A DNA stretch of 57,290 bases from Dolichospermum sp. UHCC 0259 (lineage in GTDB: Bacteria > Cyanobacteriota > Cyanobacteriia > Cyanobacteriales > Nostocaceae). The DNA is taken from assembly GCF_009711935.1 (NCBI RefSeq), contig NZ_VIKX01000171.1, forward strand, positions 1 through 57,290, in the 5' to 3' direction. A program made the translations under genes and the position numbers. Below, piece after piece: positions 9,947 to 18,770 of the stretch. Position 1 is the stretch's first letter; each line of letters begins with the position of its first letter. The notes below the pieces were generated by a model that was not told where the DNA came from, searched no databases, and worked only from the letters and a program-made list of their open reading frames with translations.

Positions 9947-11911
9947 CTAATCTATCGTCTCATAATCAGCTTGTGAGTTATTTTCTTCATCTAAATCAAT
10001 ATTGAATTGTGGTATTTGCGTGTTGGTTACGGGAGAATGATATTCTTCTGTCAGATTTAGATTTATTTGTGTGGTATCTTCTGATTTGAAATTATCTTCA
10101 CTAGCCTGTTTGTAAACGTCTGTACCAATAGCAAAGATAGTTTGTTGTAAATCATCTAAAAGGGTTTTAAATTTCGCTGGAGATATATGGGAATTGCTCA
10201 TTGCGGCTTGCAGTTGTTCAACTTTCTGATTAGCGATCGCTATTAATTGCTCACTGAGTAGATTGGAATTATCCCGTAATGTGGAAGTATAGGTGAACAA
10301 GAGATTAGTAGCTTGATTTTTGAGTTCCACCAGTTCTTTACGTCTTTGATCTTCTTCGGCAAACAATTCTGCTTGTTTCCGCATTTGCTCAATTTCGTTG
10401 TTACTTAAACCGCCTGTACTGGTAATGCGGATGCTTTGTTCTCTACCTGTACCTTTATCTTGTGCCGCAACTCTGAGAATGCCATTCACATCAATTTCAA
10501 AAGCGACTTCAATTTGGGGAACGCCGCGCGGAGCAGGAGGAATACCACTGAGGAGAAATTTGCCCAGACTTTTGTTATCTTTGGCCATAGCGCGTTCTCC
10601 TTGGAGGACATGAACTTCTACGGAGTTTTGTCCATCAACGGCTGTAGAGAATATTTGGGCTTTGCTGGTGGGTATGGTGGTATTCCGGTCAATAATTTTG
10701 GTGAATACTTCTCCTAGTGTTTCAATCCCCAAAGATAACGGTGTGACATCTAAAAGTAACAGGGTGTCTAATTCCCCTCCTAAAACCCCGGCTTGGATAG
10801 CTGCGCCCAGGGCTACGGCTTCATCAGGGTTGACGGAATGATCTGGGGTTTTACCATTGAAAAATTTAATCAGGGCGTTTTGAACGGCAGGAATGCGGGT
10901 AGAACCGCCGACGAGAATAATCTTATCTATATTCTGTGGTTTGACTTCTGCGTCTTTGAGGGCTTGCATCATTGGGGCGATAGTCCCCTCGATTAAACTC
11001 CCTGTGAGTTCTTCAAATTGGGAGCGGCTGAGTTCCATTTCCAGATGTTTGGGTCTGGTGGCATCAGCGGTGATAAATGGCAGGTTAATGGAGGTAATAA
11101 ACATGGTGGATAGTTCGACTTTGGCTTTTTCCGCTGCTTCTCGTAAACGTTGGAGTGCCATTTTGTCTTGGGTGATGTCTATCTTCTCTTCTGCCAGGAA
11201 TTGCTCCACCATCCAGCAGACAATGGCATTATCAAAGTCGTCTCCGCCGAGATGATTATTACCACAGGTGGCTTTAACTTCAAAAACTCCATCTCCTAGT
11301 TGGAGAATAGATACGTCGAATGTGCCTCCGCCTAAGTCAAATACGAGGATTAATTGTTCTTGATCTTGTTTGTCTAAACCGAAGGCTAGGGCGGCGGCGG
11401 TGGGTTCGTTGATAATTCTTAATACTTCTAGTCCAGCAATAGTACCTGCATCTTTTGTGGCTTGTCTTTGAGCGTCTGTAAAATATGCTGGTACGGTAAT
11501 TACGGCTTTTGTAACCTCGTCTCCCAGGAAGTTTTCCGCGTCTTGCTTGAGTTTTTTCAAGACCATAGCGGATATTTCTTGGGGTGTGTAATTTTGGGCG
11601 CGAATTTGGACATCAACGGTGTTATCTCTGCCTTTGATGCAGTTATAAGGGACACGACCACGCTCTAATTCTGTGTCTTCCCAGCGACGACCGATAAATC
11701 TCTTGATACTGTAGACTGTGTTTTCGGCATTGGTTACAGATTGTCGCTTGGCTAGTTGTCCGATGAGGCGATCGTTAGTTTTACCAAAGGCTACGATACT
11801 AGGGGTAGTGCGTCCACCTTCGGAGTTGGCAATTACTTTTGGTTGGCCAGCTTCTAAAACAGCTACACAACTATTGGTAGTCCCTAAGTCAATCCCGATA
11901 ACTTTTCCCAT
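9947..11911 (-). CDS. dnaK: Chaperone protein DnaK (Hsp70)
   Basis: Hsp70 of 654 residues, an ATP-driven folding chaperone in the cytoplasm. The N-terminus has the phosphate-1 motif [11 protein letters not shown], the phosphate-2 motif [14 protein letters not shown] and the adenosine motif [13 protein letters not shown]. The substrate-binding domain starts at about 390 ([20 protein letters not shown]). The C-terminal lid is helical, and the tail is acidic and Asn-rich ([16 protein letters not shown]). The tail differs from the E. coli type, so this may be one of several cyanobacterial paralogues. GrpE lies upstream and DnaJ downstream on the same strand, the classical order. The gaps on both sides hold extra DNA: a MITE upstream and a structured tract downstream. 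Confidence 0.96.
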   Translation of the reverse strand: MGKVIGIDLGTTNSCVAVLEAGQPKVIANSEGGRTTPSIVAFGKTNDRLIGQLAKRQSVTNAENTVYSIKRFIGRRWEDTELERGRVPYNCIKGRDNTVDVQIRAQNYTPQEISAMVLKKLKQDAENFLGDEVTKAVITVPAYFTDAQRQATKDAGTIAGLEVLRIINEPTAAALAFGLDKQDQEQLILVFDLGGGTFDVSILQLGDGVFEVKATCGNNHLGGDDFDNAIVCWMVEQFLAEEKIDITQDKMALQRLREAAEKAKVELSTMFITSINLPFITADATRPKHLEMELSRSQFEELTGSLIEGTIAPMMQALKDAEVKPQNIDKIILVGGSTRIPAVQNALIKFFNGKTPDHSVNPDEAVALGAAIQAGVLGGELDTLLLLDVTPLSLGIETLGEVFTKIIDRNTTIPTSKAQIFSTAVDGQNSVEVHVLQGERAMAKDNKSLGKFLLSGIPPAPRGVPQIEVAFEIDVNGILRVAAQDKGTGREQSIRITSTGGLSNNEIEQMRKQAELFAEEDQRRKELVELKNQATNLLFTYTSTLRDNSNLLSEQLIAIANQKVEQLQAAMSNSHISPAKFKTLLDDLQQTIFAIGTDVYKQASEDNFKSEDTTQINLNLTEEYHSPVTNTQIPQFNIDLDEENNSQADYETID

Positions 11912-12071
11912 ACTTGAATTATTTTTAGTAAGATGCTCTACCGTAAGTAATTATTCACAAGTGATTGTGTTTTAGCTACAGGCAATAAATTTATGCAAAC
12001 TTTATGCAAACTTTATTAAAAACACATTATAGGCGATCGCTTACACAGAGGCTACCGTTTTAAAAAATTAC

Positions 12072-12200
12072 TAAGTAGGTAAACATAATAAAACCAATAT
12101 ATGTTTAGTTTTGTGAAACCCGTAAAACAACCTATTTGTAAGGCATTCATTGAATTTACATTTCGTCACATACCTTTAAATTTTTCGGTTTACCTACTTA
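12072..12200 (+). mobile_element. 129-bp MITE, copy 1 (between grpE and dnaK)
   Basis: A 129-bp unit starts TAAGTAGGTAAAC and ends GTTTACCTACTTA, forming terminal inverted repeats. By eye its sequence is identical to the reverse complement of 34051-34179. If the outer TA at each end is a target-site duplication, the element proper is 125 bp. That suits a non-autonomous relative of IS630/Tc1-mariner elements, which insert at TA. It has no coding capacity. It separates grpE from dnaK and may affect their co-transcription. The rest of the 385-bp gap (11912-12296) shows only a HIP1 site and AT-rich DNA. Confidence 0.85.
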
Positions 12201-12296
12201 TTACATTGGCATTCATGGTTAATGATCCTATTTAGATGCTATGGGCGTAAGGCTGTGAAACTTTAAGTAAGTATCAACAGCCTTATACTGTTTAGG

Positions 12297-12971
12297 CTAA
12301 CCGTTATCTTGATTGGACAAATCTTGTGAGTCCACAGATATATCTTCTCTGGGCGCAGCTACTTTTACCATTGCATGGCGGAGTACACGGTCGCCAAAAT
12401 AATAGCCACGAACTAACTCTTCTAAAATAGTTCCTTCTGGATGTTCGTCGGTTTGTTCTCGCATCACAGCTTCATGCAAATTGGGGTCAAATTCTTGACC
12501 TTCAGGACGCATGGGTGCTACACCTAAACGTTTTAGACAATCTACCAATTGTTTATAAACCCCTTGATAGCTCTTATGAATGGTCATTTCGCCATCACCT
12601 TGGGGTTTGAGGTGCGCTCGCGCTCTTTCAAAATTATCAACGACAGGTAGCAATTCTGTAATTGTGTTGCGCTTTACCTGTAGGTCAATTTCTTCTTTTT
12701 CTTTGGCAGTGCGTTTGCGGTAATTCTCAAAATCTGCGGCAATTCGCATATATTGAGTGCTACGGTCTTCTAATTGAGCTTTGAGAGTTTCAACTTGTTG
12801 AGATAAATCTGCTAAGACAGCGACATCTACTTCAATGGGGTTGACTGTAGCATTACCATTTTCTTCAGTGAGTATATTATCTCCCTGTTCATTTATTTGG
12901 TTTGCTACTTGCTCATTAGCTTCGCTGCTAGAGTCTTGGGGGTTAATTTCGGACGGGGAGTCACTTTTCAT
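12297..12971 (-). CDS. grpE: Nucleotide exchange factor GrpE
   Basis: GrpE (224 residues) speeds ADP release from DnaK. The N-terminal 70 residues are acidic and disordered. A long coiled coil follows ([19 protein letters not shown], then [16 protein letters not shown]). The C-terminal beta domain carries [20 protein letters not shown] and [10 protein letters not shown], all typical. ATG 12971 encodes [10 protein letters not shown] and is the only sensible start. It is the first gene of the chaperone series. No CIRCE-like inverted repeat was seen upstream, so heat-shock control, if any, would be by another means. Confidence 0.95.
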   Translation of the reverse strand: MKSDSPSEINPQDSSSEANEQVANQINEQGDNILTEENGNATVNPIEVDVAVLADLSQQVETLKAQLEDRSTQYMRIAADFENYRKRTAKEKEEIDLQVKRNTITELLPVVDNFERARAHLKPQGDGEMTIHKSYQGVYKQLVDCLKRLGVAPMRPEGQEFDPNLHEAVMREQTDEHPEGTILEELVRGYYFGDRVLRHAMVKVAAPREDISVDSQDLSNQDNG

Positions 12972-13526
12972 AAGAATATGTGGTAAATGGAAAACTCAGT
13001 CACTGAAGTGCTGAGAAGAATGGTTTGCGGTAGACTTAGGCGTTAGTCAGGGGTCAGAATTTATGCTGAATTCTGTGTGAGTGGCGGATGAGTACTCGGG
13101 TTTAAGACCTCACCAAATCCTATATTTGATGGTCTACAATCGGTTGCGTGTCCTAATCCCCGACAGATTGATTCTGACTCCTGAATTCTTCTTTAAATAG
13201 TTTACCCGTTTATTTTCGTTTAGTTTACTATTATCCACCTATCCTAGATGCTTTTAACAGCAGAAATTTAACGAGCTATCAGTATTTGGCGAGTGAGCTA
13301 ATTCTGGGTTTAAATTCCGTATTTAACAACCAGCTTAAGTTTTTATAATCACCAGTGTTTTGCAAGAAGTGATGTTACCCCTAGTCCTATGATAATAAAT
13401 TCCCAATATAAAAATTTTTACATCGAAAGGTTGTTGGCTAGAATTTAGTACAGTATCAATGAGAAGTATGTACCACAGTGTGGGAATACTTAAAAAAGAG
13501 GTTCCCCTACCCTAACCCATTTGCTT
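12972..13526. other. Intergenic region between divergent grpE and pilB
   Basis: The 555-bp spacer carries the promoters of both transcription units. It is AT-rich toward pilB (a T/A tract near 13400-13420). No repeat family, RNA gene or recognisable operator was found. Confidence 0.5.
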
Positions 13527-15527
13527 ATGACTTACTCATCACCACAAGGGCGCAGTACGGCGATAACTGTCAAAACCGAGTTTTCGCCTTTTGCTAATAA
13601 ACTAGTAGCATCTGGCTATGTCAATCATGAACAAATGAGACAGGCTGTAGCTACGAGCCGCAAGTCTGGCAAGGAGCTGACAGAAGTATTAGAGTCAATT
13701 ACTAACCGAAAATTAGCACCTGACCAAATAACAGCATACAAAAAACAACATTTATTTGAACTTAAGATCTTATACGGTATTGAGTCGCTTGATATTGAAA
13801 TCCACGAAATTGATACAACAAACGTGGGGATACTTATTCAAGAACTCATTCCTGTGGAAATATGTCGTCGCCATTATCTAGTGCCATTGTCAAGGCATGA
13901 TGACCAAGCTTCACCTTATATTTTGGTGGCAATGGTTGACCCGGATAATTTAGACGCTTCTGATGATCTTAACCGGATTTTGCGTCCTAAAGGTTTGTCT
14001 GTTCAGCGGCGGGTAATTACTCAGAAAGATTACTGGGGCATTATTAATCAATACCTAAATGAGCAAGCTGCCCGCCAAAAGACCTTAGATCAACAAAAAA
14101 GTTATGATGTGAAGGGGGATTTAGATAATTTAGAGAATCTGGAAATAGAGGAAACTACTGATGATGATGTTGATTTAGATAAGGCGATGAAGGGTGCTGA
14201 TGATGCACCTATTATTAAACTTGTGAATCGGATTTTGTTGAAGGCTTTAAGTGAGGGTGTTTCGGATATTCACATTGAACCCCAGGAAGAATATTTACGG
14301 ATTCGTTTCCGGAAGGATGGGGTATTACGTGAGGCATTTGAAAATATGCCGAAAAAAATTATCCCGGCGGTAACAGCCCGATTTAAAATTATTTCTAACT
14401 TGGATATTGCGGAGAGACGTTTACCTCAAGACGGACGTATCCGCCGGATATTTGCGGGGAGAAAGGTGGATTTTCGGGTAAATACTCTACCTAGTCGTTA
14501 TGGGGAAAAGGTTTGTCTACGGATTTTAGATAATTCTTCGACTCAATTGGGTTTGGATAAGTTAATTACTGACCCAGAAACCTTAAATATTGTTAAGGAT
14601 ATGGTGAGTAAGCCTTTTGGGTTGATTTTGGTGACGGGTCCGACTGGTTCGGGGAAAACGACTTCGTTGTATTCGGCGCTATCAGAAAAGAATGATCCAG
14701 GGATTAATATTAGTACGGTAGAAGATCCGATTGAGTATAGTTTGCCGGGGATTACTCAGGTACAGGTAATTCGGGAAAAGGGGTTGGATTTTTCGACGGC
14801 TTTGCGGGCTTTCTTGCGTCAAGATCCAGATGTGTTGCTGGTGGGGGAAACACGGGATAAGGAGACTGCGAAAACGGCGATTGAGGCGGCATTAACGGGT
14901 CACTTGGTATTAACTACTTTACACACTAATGATGCGCCGGGAGCGATCGCTCGCTTAGGAGAAATGGGTATTGAACCTTTCATGGTTTCCAGTTCTCTGA
15001 TTGGTGTTTTAGCACAACGTCTCGTTCGTCGTGTCTGTTCTGAATGTCGGATTGCCTACACTCCCACCATTGAAGAACTCGCTCGCTATGGTCTATCAGC
15101 TTCCCAAGAGGCTCAGGTGACTTTCTATAAAGCCAATATTATCCCACCGGAAGAAATAGCCAGCCATAAAGGTCTTTGTCAAAAATGTAATGGCATTGGC
15201 TATAAAGGGCGTTGTGGTGTTTATGAAGTGATGCGGATTACTGAAGATCTACAAACCCTCATCAATCAGGAAGCACCTACAGAAAGGATCAAAGAAGTAG
15301 CTGTTGAAGAGGGTATGAAAACCTTACTGGCATACAGTTTAGACCTAGTTCGTCAAGGTGCAACTACCCTGGAGGAAGTAGAACGGGTAACATTTACAGA
15401 CACAGGTTTAGAAGCTGAATTAAAGGCTAAACGTAAAAGTGGTCTGACTTGTCGGACTTGTACAGGGGAATTACAACCAGAATGGTTAGATTGTCCTTAC
15501 TGTATGACACCTCGATTTACAGATTAA
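13527..15527 (+). CDS. pilB: Type IV pilus extension ATPase PilB
   Basis: The hexameric ATPase (666 residues) that powers pilus assembly at the inner face of the cytoplasmic membrane. An N-terminal MshEN-type domain spans about 20-170. The GspE/PilB core has Walker A GPTGSGKTTS near 369-378, the Asp box, Walker B DVLLVGETRD and a His-box segment (TGHLVLTTLHTNDAPGA). The tetra-cysteine zinc site (CSECRI...CQKCNGIGYKGRC) separates PilB from PilT. An extra zinc-ribbon-like tail (CRTCTGELQPEWLDCPYC) is present. ATG 13527 is preferred over TTG 13521. It is followed directly by pilT and pilC and so is probably co-transcribed with them, for twitching or hormogonium motility and DNA uptake. Confidence 0.95.
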   Translation: MTYSSPQGRSTAITVKTEFSPFANKLVASGYVNHEQMRQAVATSRKSGKELTEVLESITNRKLAPDQITAYKKQHLFELKILYGIESLDIEIHEIDTTNVGILIQELIPVEICRRHYLVPLSRHDDQASPYILVAMVDPDNLDASDDLNRILRPKGLSVQRRVITQKDYWGIINQYLNEQAARQKTLDQQKSYDVKGDLDNLENLEIEETTDDDVDLDKAMKGADDAPIIKLVNRILLKALSEGVSDIHIEPQEEYLRIRFRKDGVLREAFENMPKKIIPAVTARFKIISNLDIAERRLPQDGRIRRIFAGRKVDFRVNTLPSRYGEKVCLRILDNSSTQLGLDKLITDPETLNIVKDMVSKPFGLILVTGPTGSGKTTSLYSALSEKNDPGINISTVEDPIEYSLPGITQVQVIREKGLDFSTALRAFLRQDPDVLLVGETRDKETAKTAIEAALTGHLVLTTLHTNDAPGAIARLGEMGIEPFMVSSSLIGVLAQRLVRRVCSECRIAYTPTIEELARYGLSASQEAQVTFYKANIIPPEEIASHKGLCQKCNGIGYKGRCGVYEVMRITEDLQTLINQEAPTERIKEVAVEEGMKTLLAYSLDLVRQGATTLEEVERVTFTDTGLEAELKAKRKSGLTCRTCTGELQPEWLDCPYCMTPRFTD

Positions 15528-15591
15528 CCACACATTTTGCATTGAGAGTTTTAAGTTTTTTATTGTTAATTAATGGGAGTGCATTCAGACT

Positions 15592-16692
15592 ATGGAAATG
15601 ATGATTGAAGACTTAATGGAGCAACTAATTAATATGGGTGGCTCGGACTTACACCTATCTGCTGGTTTGCCTCCCTATTTTCGGATTAGTGGACATCTAA
15701 CACCTATTGGTGAAAATATCTTAACTGCTGATGAGTGCCAAAGATTAATTTTCAGTATGCTCAATAACACTCAGCGTAAAACCTTAGAGCAAACCTGGGA
15801 ATTAGATTGTTCTTATGGTGTCAAAGGATTAGCTCGGTTTCGGGTGAACGTCTACAAAGAACGGGGCGCTTTTGCCGCCTGTTTACGAGCATTAAGTTCT
15901 AAAATTCCTAACTTTGACAAATTAGGTTTACCCGACATAGTTCGGGAAATGACAGAAAAACCTAGAGGATTAATTCTTGTAACAGGTCCGACTGGTTCTG
16001 GTAAGACTACTACCCTAGCGGCAATGATTGACTTAATTAATCGAACTAGGGCAGAACATATTTTAACAGTTGAAGATCCTGTGGAATTTGTTTATGAACC
16101 CATCAAAAGTCTAGTTCACCAACGCCAATTAGGAGAAGATACGAAGAGTTTTGCTAATGCTTTAAAAGCAGCTTTACGGGAAGATCCAGATATTATTCTG
16201 GTAGGAGAAATGCGGGATTTAGAAACAATTGCTTTGGCAATTTCCGCCGCAGAAACAGGTCACTTGGTATTTGGTACATTACATACAAGTTCTGCTGCAC
16301 AAACCGTTGACCGGATTATTGATGTTTTCCCCTCAGAAAGACAAACTCAGGTACGGGTGCAGTTATCTAACTCCTTAGTTGCTGTTTTTAGTCAAACTTT
16401 AGTACCTAAGAAAAATCCCAAAGCCAATGAATATGGTCGAGTCATGGCTCAAGAAATTATGGTAATTACCCCCGCTATTTCTAACTTGATTCGGGAAGGA
16501 AAAACAGCACAGATTTACTCAGCTATTCAGACCGGGGGTAAATTGGGAATGCAAACTCTAGAAAAGGTTTTAGCTGATTTATACAAAGCTGGAACTATTT
16601 CTTTTGAAGCCGCAATCTCTAAAACCTCTAAACCAGATGAAGTACAGCGTCTAATTGGTGCAACAGCCCCAGCAGGAGCTAAATTGCGTTAA
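15592..16692 (+). CDS. pilT: Type IV pilus retraction ATPase PilT
   Basis: PilT (366 residues) powers pilus retraction. The N-terminal PAS-like domain (MGGSDLHLSAGLPPYFRI) is typical. The RecA core has Walker A GPTGSGKTTT near 132-141, Asp box TVEDPVEF, Walker B DIILVGEMRDLET and the His box TGHLVFGTLHTSSAAQT. There is no tetra-Cys motif, unlike pilB. It starts 64 bases after pilB on the same strand and ends in a repeat block before pilC. Confidence 0.95.
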   Translation: MEMMIEDLMEQLINMGGSDLHLSAGLPPYFRISGHLTPIGENILTADECQRLIFSMLNNTQRKTLEQTWELDCSYGVKGLARFRVNVYKERGAFAACLRALSSKIPNFDKLGLPDIVREMTEKPRGLILVTGPTGSGKTTTLAAMIDLINRTRAEHILTVEDPVEFVYEPIKSLVHQRQLGEDTKSFANALKAALREDPDIILVGEMRDLETIALAISAAETGHLVFGTLHTSSAAQTVDRIIDVFPSERQTQVRVQLSNSLVAVFSQTLVPKKNPKANEYGRVMAQEIMVITPAISNLIREGKTAQIYSAIQTGGKLGMQTLEKVLADLYKAGTISFEAAISKTSKPDEVQRLIGATAPAGAKLR

Positions 16693-16731
16693 CAGGGAGC
16701 AGGGGAGCAGGGGAGCAGGGAGCAGGGGAGA
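16693..16731. repeat. GGAGCAGGG-type tandem repeats
   Basis: Tandem units of about 8-9 bp (CAGGGGAG/CAGGGAG) begin directly after the pilT stop codon and sit inside the pil operon. The following ~60 bases (CAACTAACAACTGACAACTGA) also look like a dispersed repeat. Confidence 0.8.
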
Positions 16732-16793
16732 GAAATATTCTTTTGCAACTAACAACTGACAACTGACCAATTCTAAAATTTTAAATTAATATT

Positions 16794-18017
16794 ATGCCTA
16801 CTTACGTTGCTCGTATTCGTGATTCTCAAGGAAAATCCAGAACTGAAAAATTTACCGCTGATTCCTTGACTGATGCTCGGACTAATCTTAGAGATCAAGG
16901 TTTTGTTGTTCAAGACTTAAAAGAATCTCAAAGCTTGGCTTCTCGGTTTGATATCCAGAAACTTCAAAATTCCTTTGTTAAGGTTTCCGTCAAAGATAAA
17001 GCAATTTTTTCCCGCCAATTTGCTGCTTTAGTAAATGCGGGTGTAGCCATAGTTAGAGGCTTGGGTGTACTCTCTGAACAGTGTAGTAATCCTAAACTTA
17101 AAGCTGCTTTAATCGAAATTTGTGCTGATGTTCAAACGGGAGTTAACCTCTCCGATTCCATGCGTAAACATCCTGAGTGTTTTGATGGTTTGTATGTGAG
17201 TATGGTACAAGCTGGAGAAATTGGAGGTGTGCTAGATGAGGTTTTAAATCGTCTGGCTAAACTATTAGAAGATATGGCACGATTGCAGAACCAAATTAAA
17301 TCGGCTATGTCTTATCCAGTGGTAGTAGGCTTTTTGGCAACTGCTATTTTTGTGGGGATGACAGTTTTTTTAATTCCCATTTTTGCAGACATTTTTGCAT
17401 CTATAGGGGTAGAATTACCAGCATTGACACTATTCTTGATGGCCTGTAGTAAGTTATTACGAAGTTATTGGTCATTGGCAATTATTGGCGGGTTATGTGT
17501 ACTATCGTTTCTCTATAAGCAGTATTACAAAACCCCTGTGGGTAGATTACAGATTGACGGTATTGCTCTCAAGCTACCTTTGTTTGGTGATTTGATTCAA
17601 AAATCTTCTATTGCTCGGTTTAGCCGAACTTTTGGTTCATTAACTCGCTCTGGAGTCCCGATTTTGACCTGTTTAGAAATTGTGCGAGATACATCAGGAA
17701 ACCAAGTTATTGCTAATGCTATTGATGCCGCCCGTGAAGAAGTTCAACAGGGGGGAATGATTAGCGTTGCTTTACTCAAAGAAGATGTTTTTCCAGGTAT
17801 GGCGATTCAGATGATGAGTATTGGTGAAGAAACAGGTCAACTGGATGCAATGTTGATGAAAGTTGCCGATTTCTATGAAGATGAAGTAGAACAGGCAGTT
17901 AAATCACTGACTAGCATTTTAGAACCACTAATGATTGTTGTCTTAGGGGGTATGGTGGGAACAATTTTGCTGGCTATGTATCTACCGATGTTTAAAGTAT
18001 TTGAATCATTAGGTTAA
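16794..18017 (+). CDS. pilC: Type IV pilus inner-membrane platform protein PilC
   Basis: PilC/GspF family membrane protein (407 residues), the platform that couples the PilB and PilT motors to pilin assembly. Two GspF domains are visible. The first has FSRQFAALVNAGV near 65 and membrane segments near 170-195 and 215-235. The second has FSRTFGSLTRSGVPI near 275 and a last membrane segment near 375-400 (PLMIVVLGGMVGTILLAMYL). The short N-terminal region (MPTYVARIRDSQGK) is typical of the family. It is the third gene of the pil operon and is followed by a strong hairpin terminator. Confidence 0.95.
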   Translation: MPTYVARIRDSQGKSRTEKFTADSLTDARTNLRDQGFVVQDLKESQSLASRFDIQKLQNSFVKVSVKDKAIFSRQFAALVNAGVAIVRGLGVLSEQCSNPKLKAALIEICADVQTGVNLSDSMRKHPECFDGLYVSMVQAGEIGGVLDEVLNRLAKLLEDMARLQNQIKSAMSYPVVVGFLATAIFVGMTVFLIPIFADIFASIGVELPALTLFLMACSKLLRSYWSLAIIGGLCVLSFLYKQYYKTPVGRLQIDGIALKLPLFGDLIQKSSIARFSRTFGSLTRSGVPILTCLEIVRDTSGNQVIANAIDAAREEVQQGGMISVALLKEDVFPGMAIQMMSIGEETGQLDAMLMKVADFYEDEVEQAVKSLTSILEPLMIVVLGGMVGTILLAMYLPMFKVFESLG

Positions 18018-18023
18018 AGACCT

Positions 18024-18069
18024 AAAAATGAAGTATGTAAACTAAACCAAATTTCATACTTCATTTTTT
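18024..18069 (+). terminator. Rho-independent terminator after pilC
   Basis: A 14-bp perfect stem, AAAAATGAAGTATG (18024-18037) with CATACTTCATTTTT (18055-18068), has a 17-base loop and a 3' T-run. It starts 6 bases after the pilC stop. It closes the pilBTC unit and argues that the next gene has its own promoter. Confidence 0.8.
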
Positions 18070-18099
18070 ATGCTTAACATTTTTATATTTGAGAAAGAT

Positions 18100-18660
18100 A
18101 TGACTTTACAAAAATCTGTTTATGAAACCAGTTTAGCTGAGTATAGCAATCATTTATCAGCGATCGCTCTCCTCAAACAACATCGTCCCTATTTGGAGAT
18201 GATTCCTAGTCTCCGTCGGCCTGCTGAAAGTGTCATTACTATCACTCTACCCATTGTCCGTATCCGTAATCTAGAAACTAAAACCTCACAAACCACCAGT
18301 TTACCCTGTGATATTGCTATTATCATGTGTGACCCGGAATGGAAAATTAAAACCGGTGTGGAGATTTTAGTTTTTATTCATCGTCCCCATGAAGACTTTT
18401 CTGATTTATTGGGAAGATGGAGAAAAAGCCAAGTTTACTTAGATAAAGAATATGAATGGATTATGCACCCTCGTCACAGTCATATTTTGAGTGAAGGTAC
18501 TAATACCATTTATCCTCTGTTTGTAGTTTTTAATCAAACATCAGAACGGATTCAAAGAGGTTTGGTAGGTGCGGATTTACCTTTTGTCAAGCAAACACCG
18601 ATAACCTTGGAAGAGCAAGAATACCAAGTATCTTATCAAGAAAATGCCGAAAACCCATAA
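18100..18660 (+). CDS. Conserved hypothetical protein, function unknown
   Basis: A soluble protein of 186 residues that I do not recognise. It has no signal peptide, membrane segment or clear catalytic motif. Visible landmarks are ITITLPIVRIRNLETKTS near 45-65, CDPEWKIKTGVEILVFIHRP near 85-105 and the Trp/Tyr-rich YLDKEYEWIMHPRHSH near 125-140. The start at ATG 18100 (GAGAAAGAT just upstream) is preferred to ATG 18070, which sits on the T-run of the pilC terminator. It follows the pil operon but is separated from it by the terminator, so a role in pilus function should not be assumed. Confidence 0.7.
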   Translation: MTLQKSVYETSLAEYSNHLSAIALLKQHRPYLEMIPSLRRPAESVITITLPIVRIRNLETKTSQTTSLPCDIAIIMCDPEWKIKTGVEILVFIHRPHEDFSDLLGRWRKSQVYLDKEYEWIMHPRHSHILSEGTNTIYPLFVVFNQTSERIQRGLVGADLPFVKQTPITLEEQEYQVSYQENAENP

Positions 18661-18770
18661 AGGTGTATCTGATTTTAGCTACCTTTTTTGACAATGTGTG
18701 ATTAATCTAGACTAATTATTGTATCCTAAATAAAAACTTAGTAAATTCAGTGAGTGGTCATCTCAATATG

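Noticed and set aside
10436-11255. Several plus-strand frames inside dnaK
   Set aside because: They are antisense shadows of a strongly conserved gene.
12972-13526. CIRCE-type operator upstream of grpE
   Set aside because: No TTAGCACTC-N9-GAGTGCTAA pattern or close form was seen.
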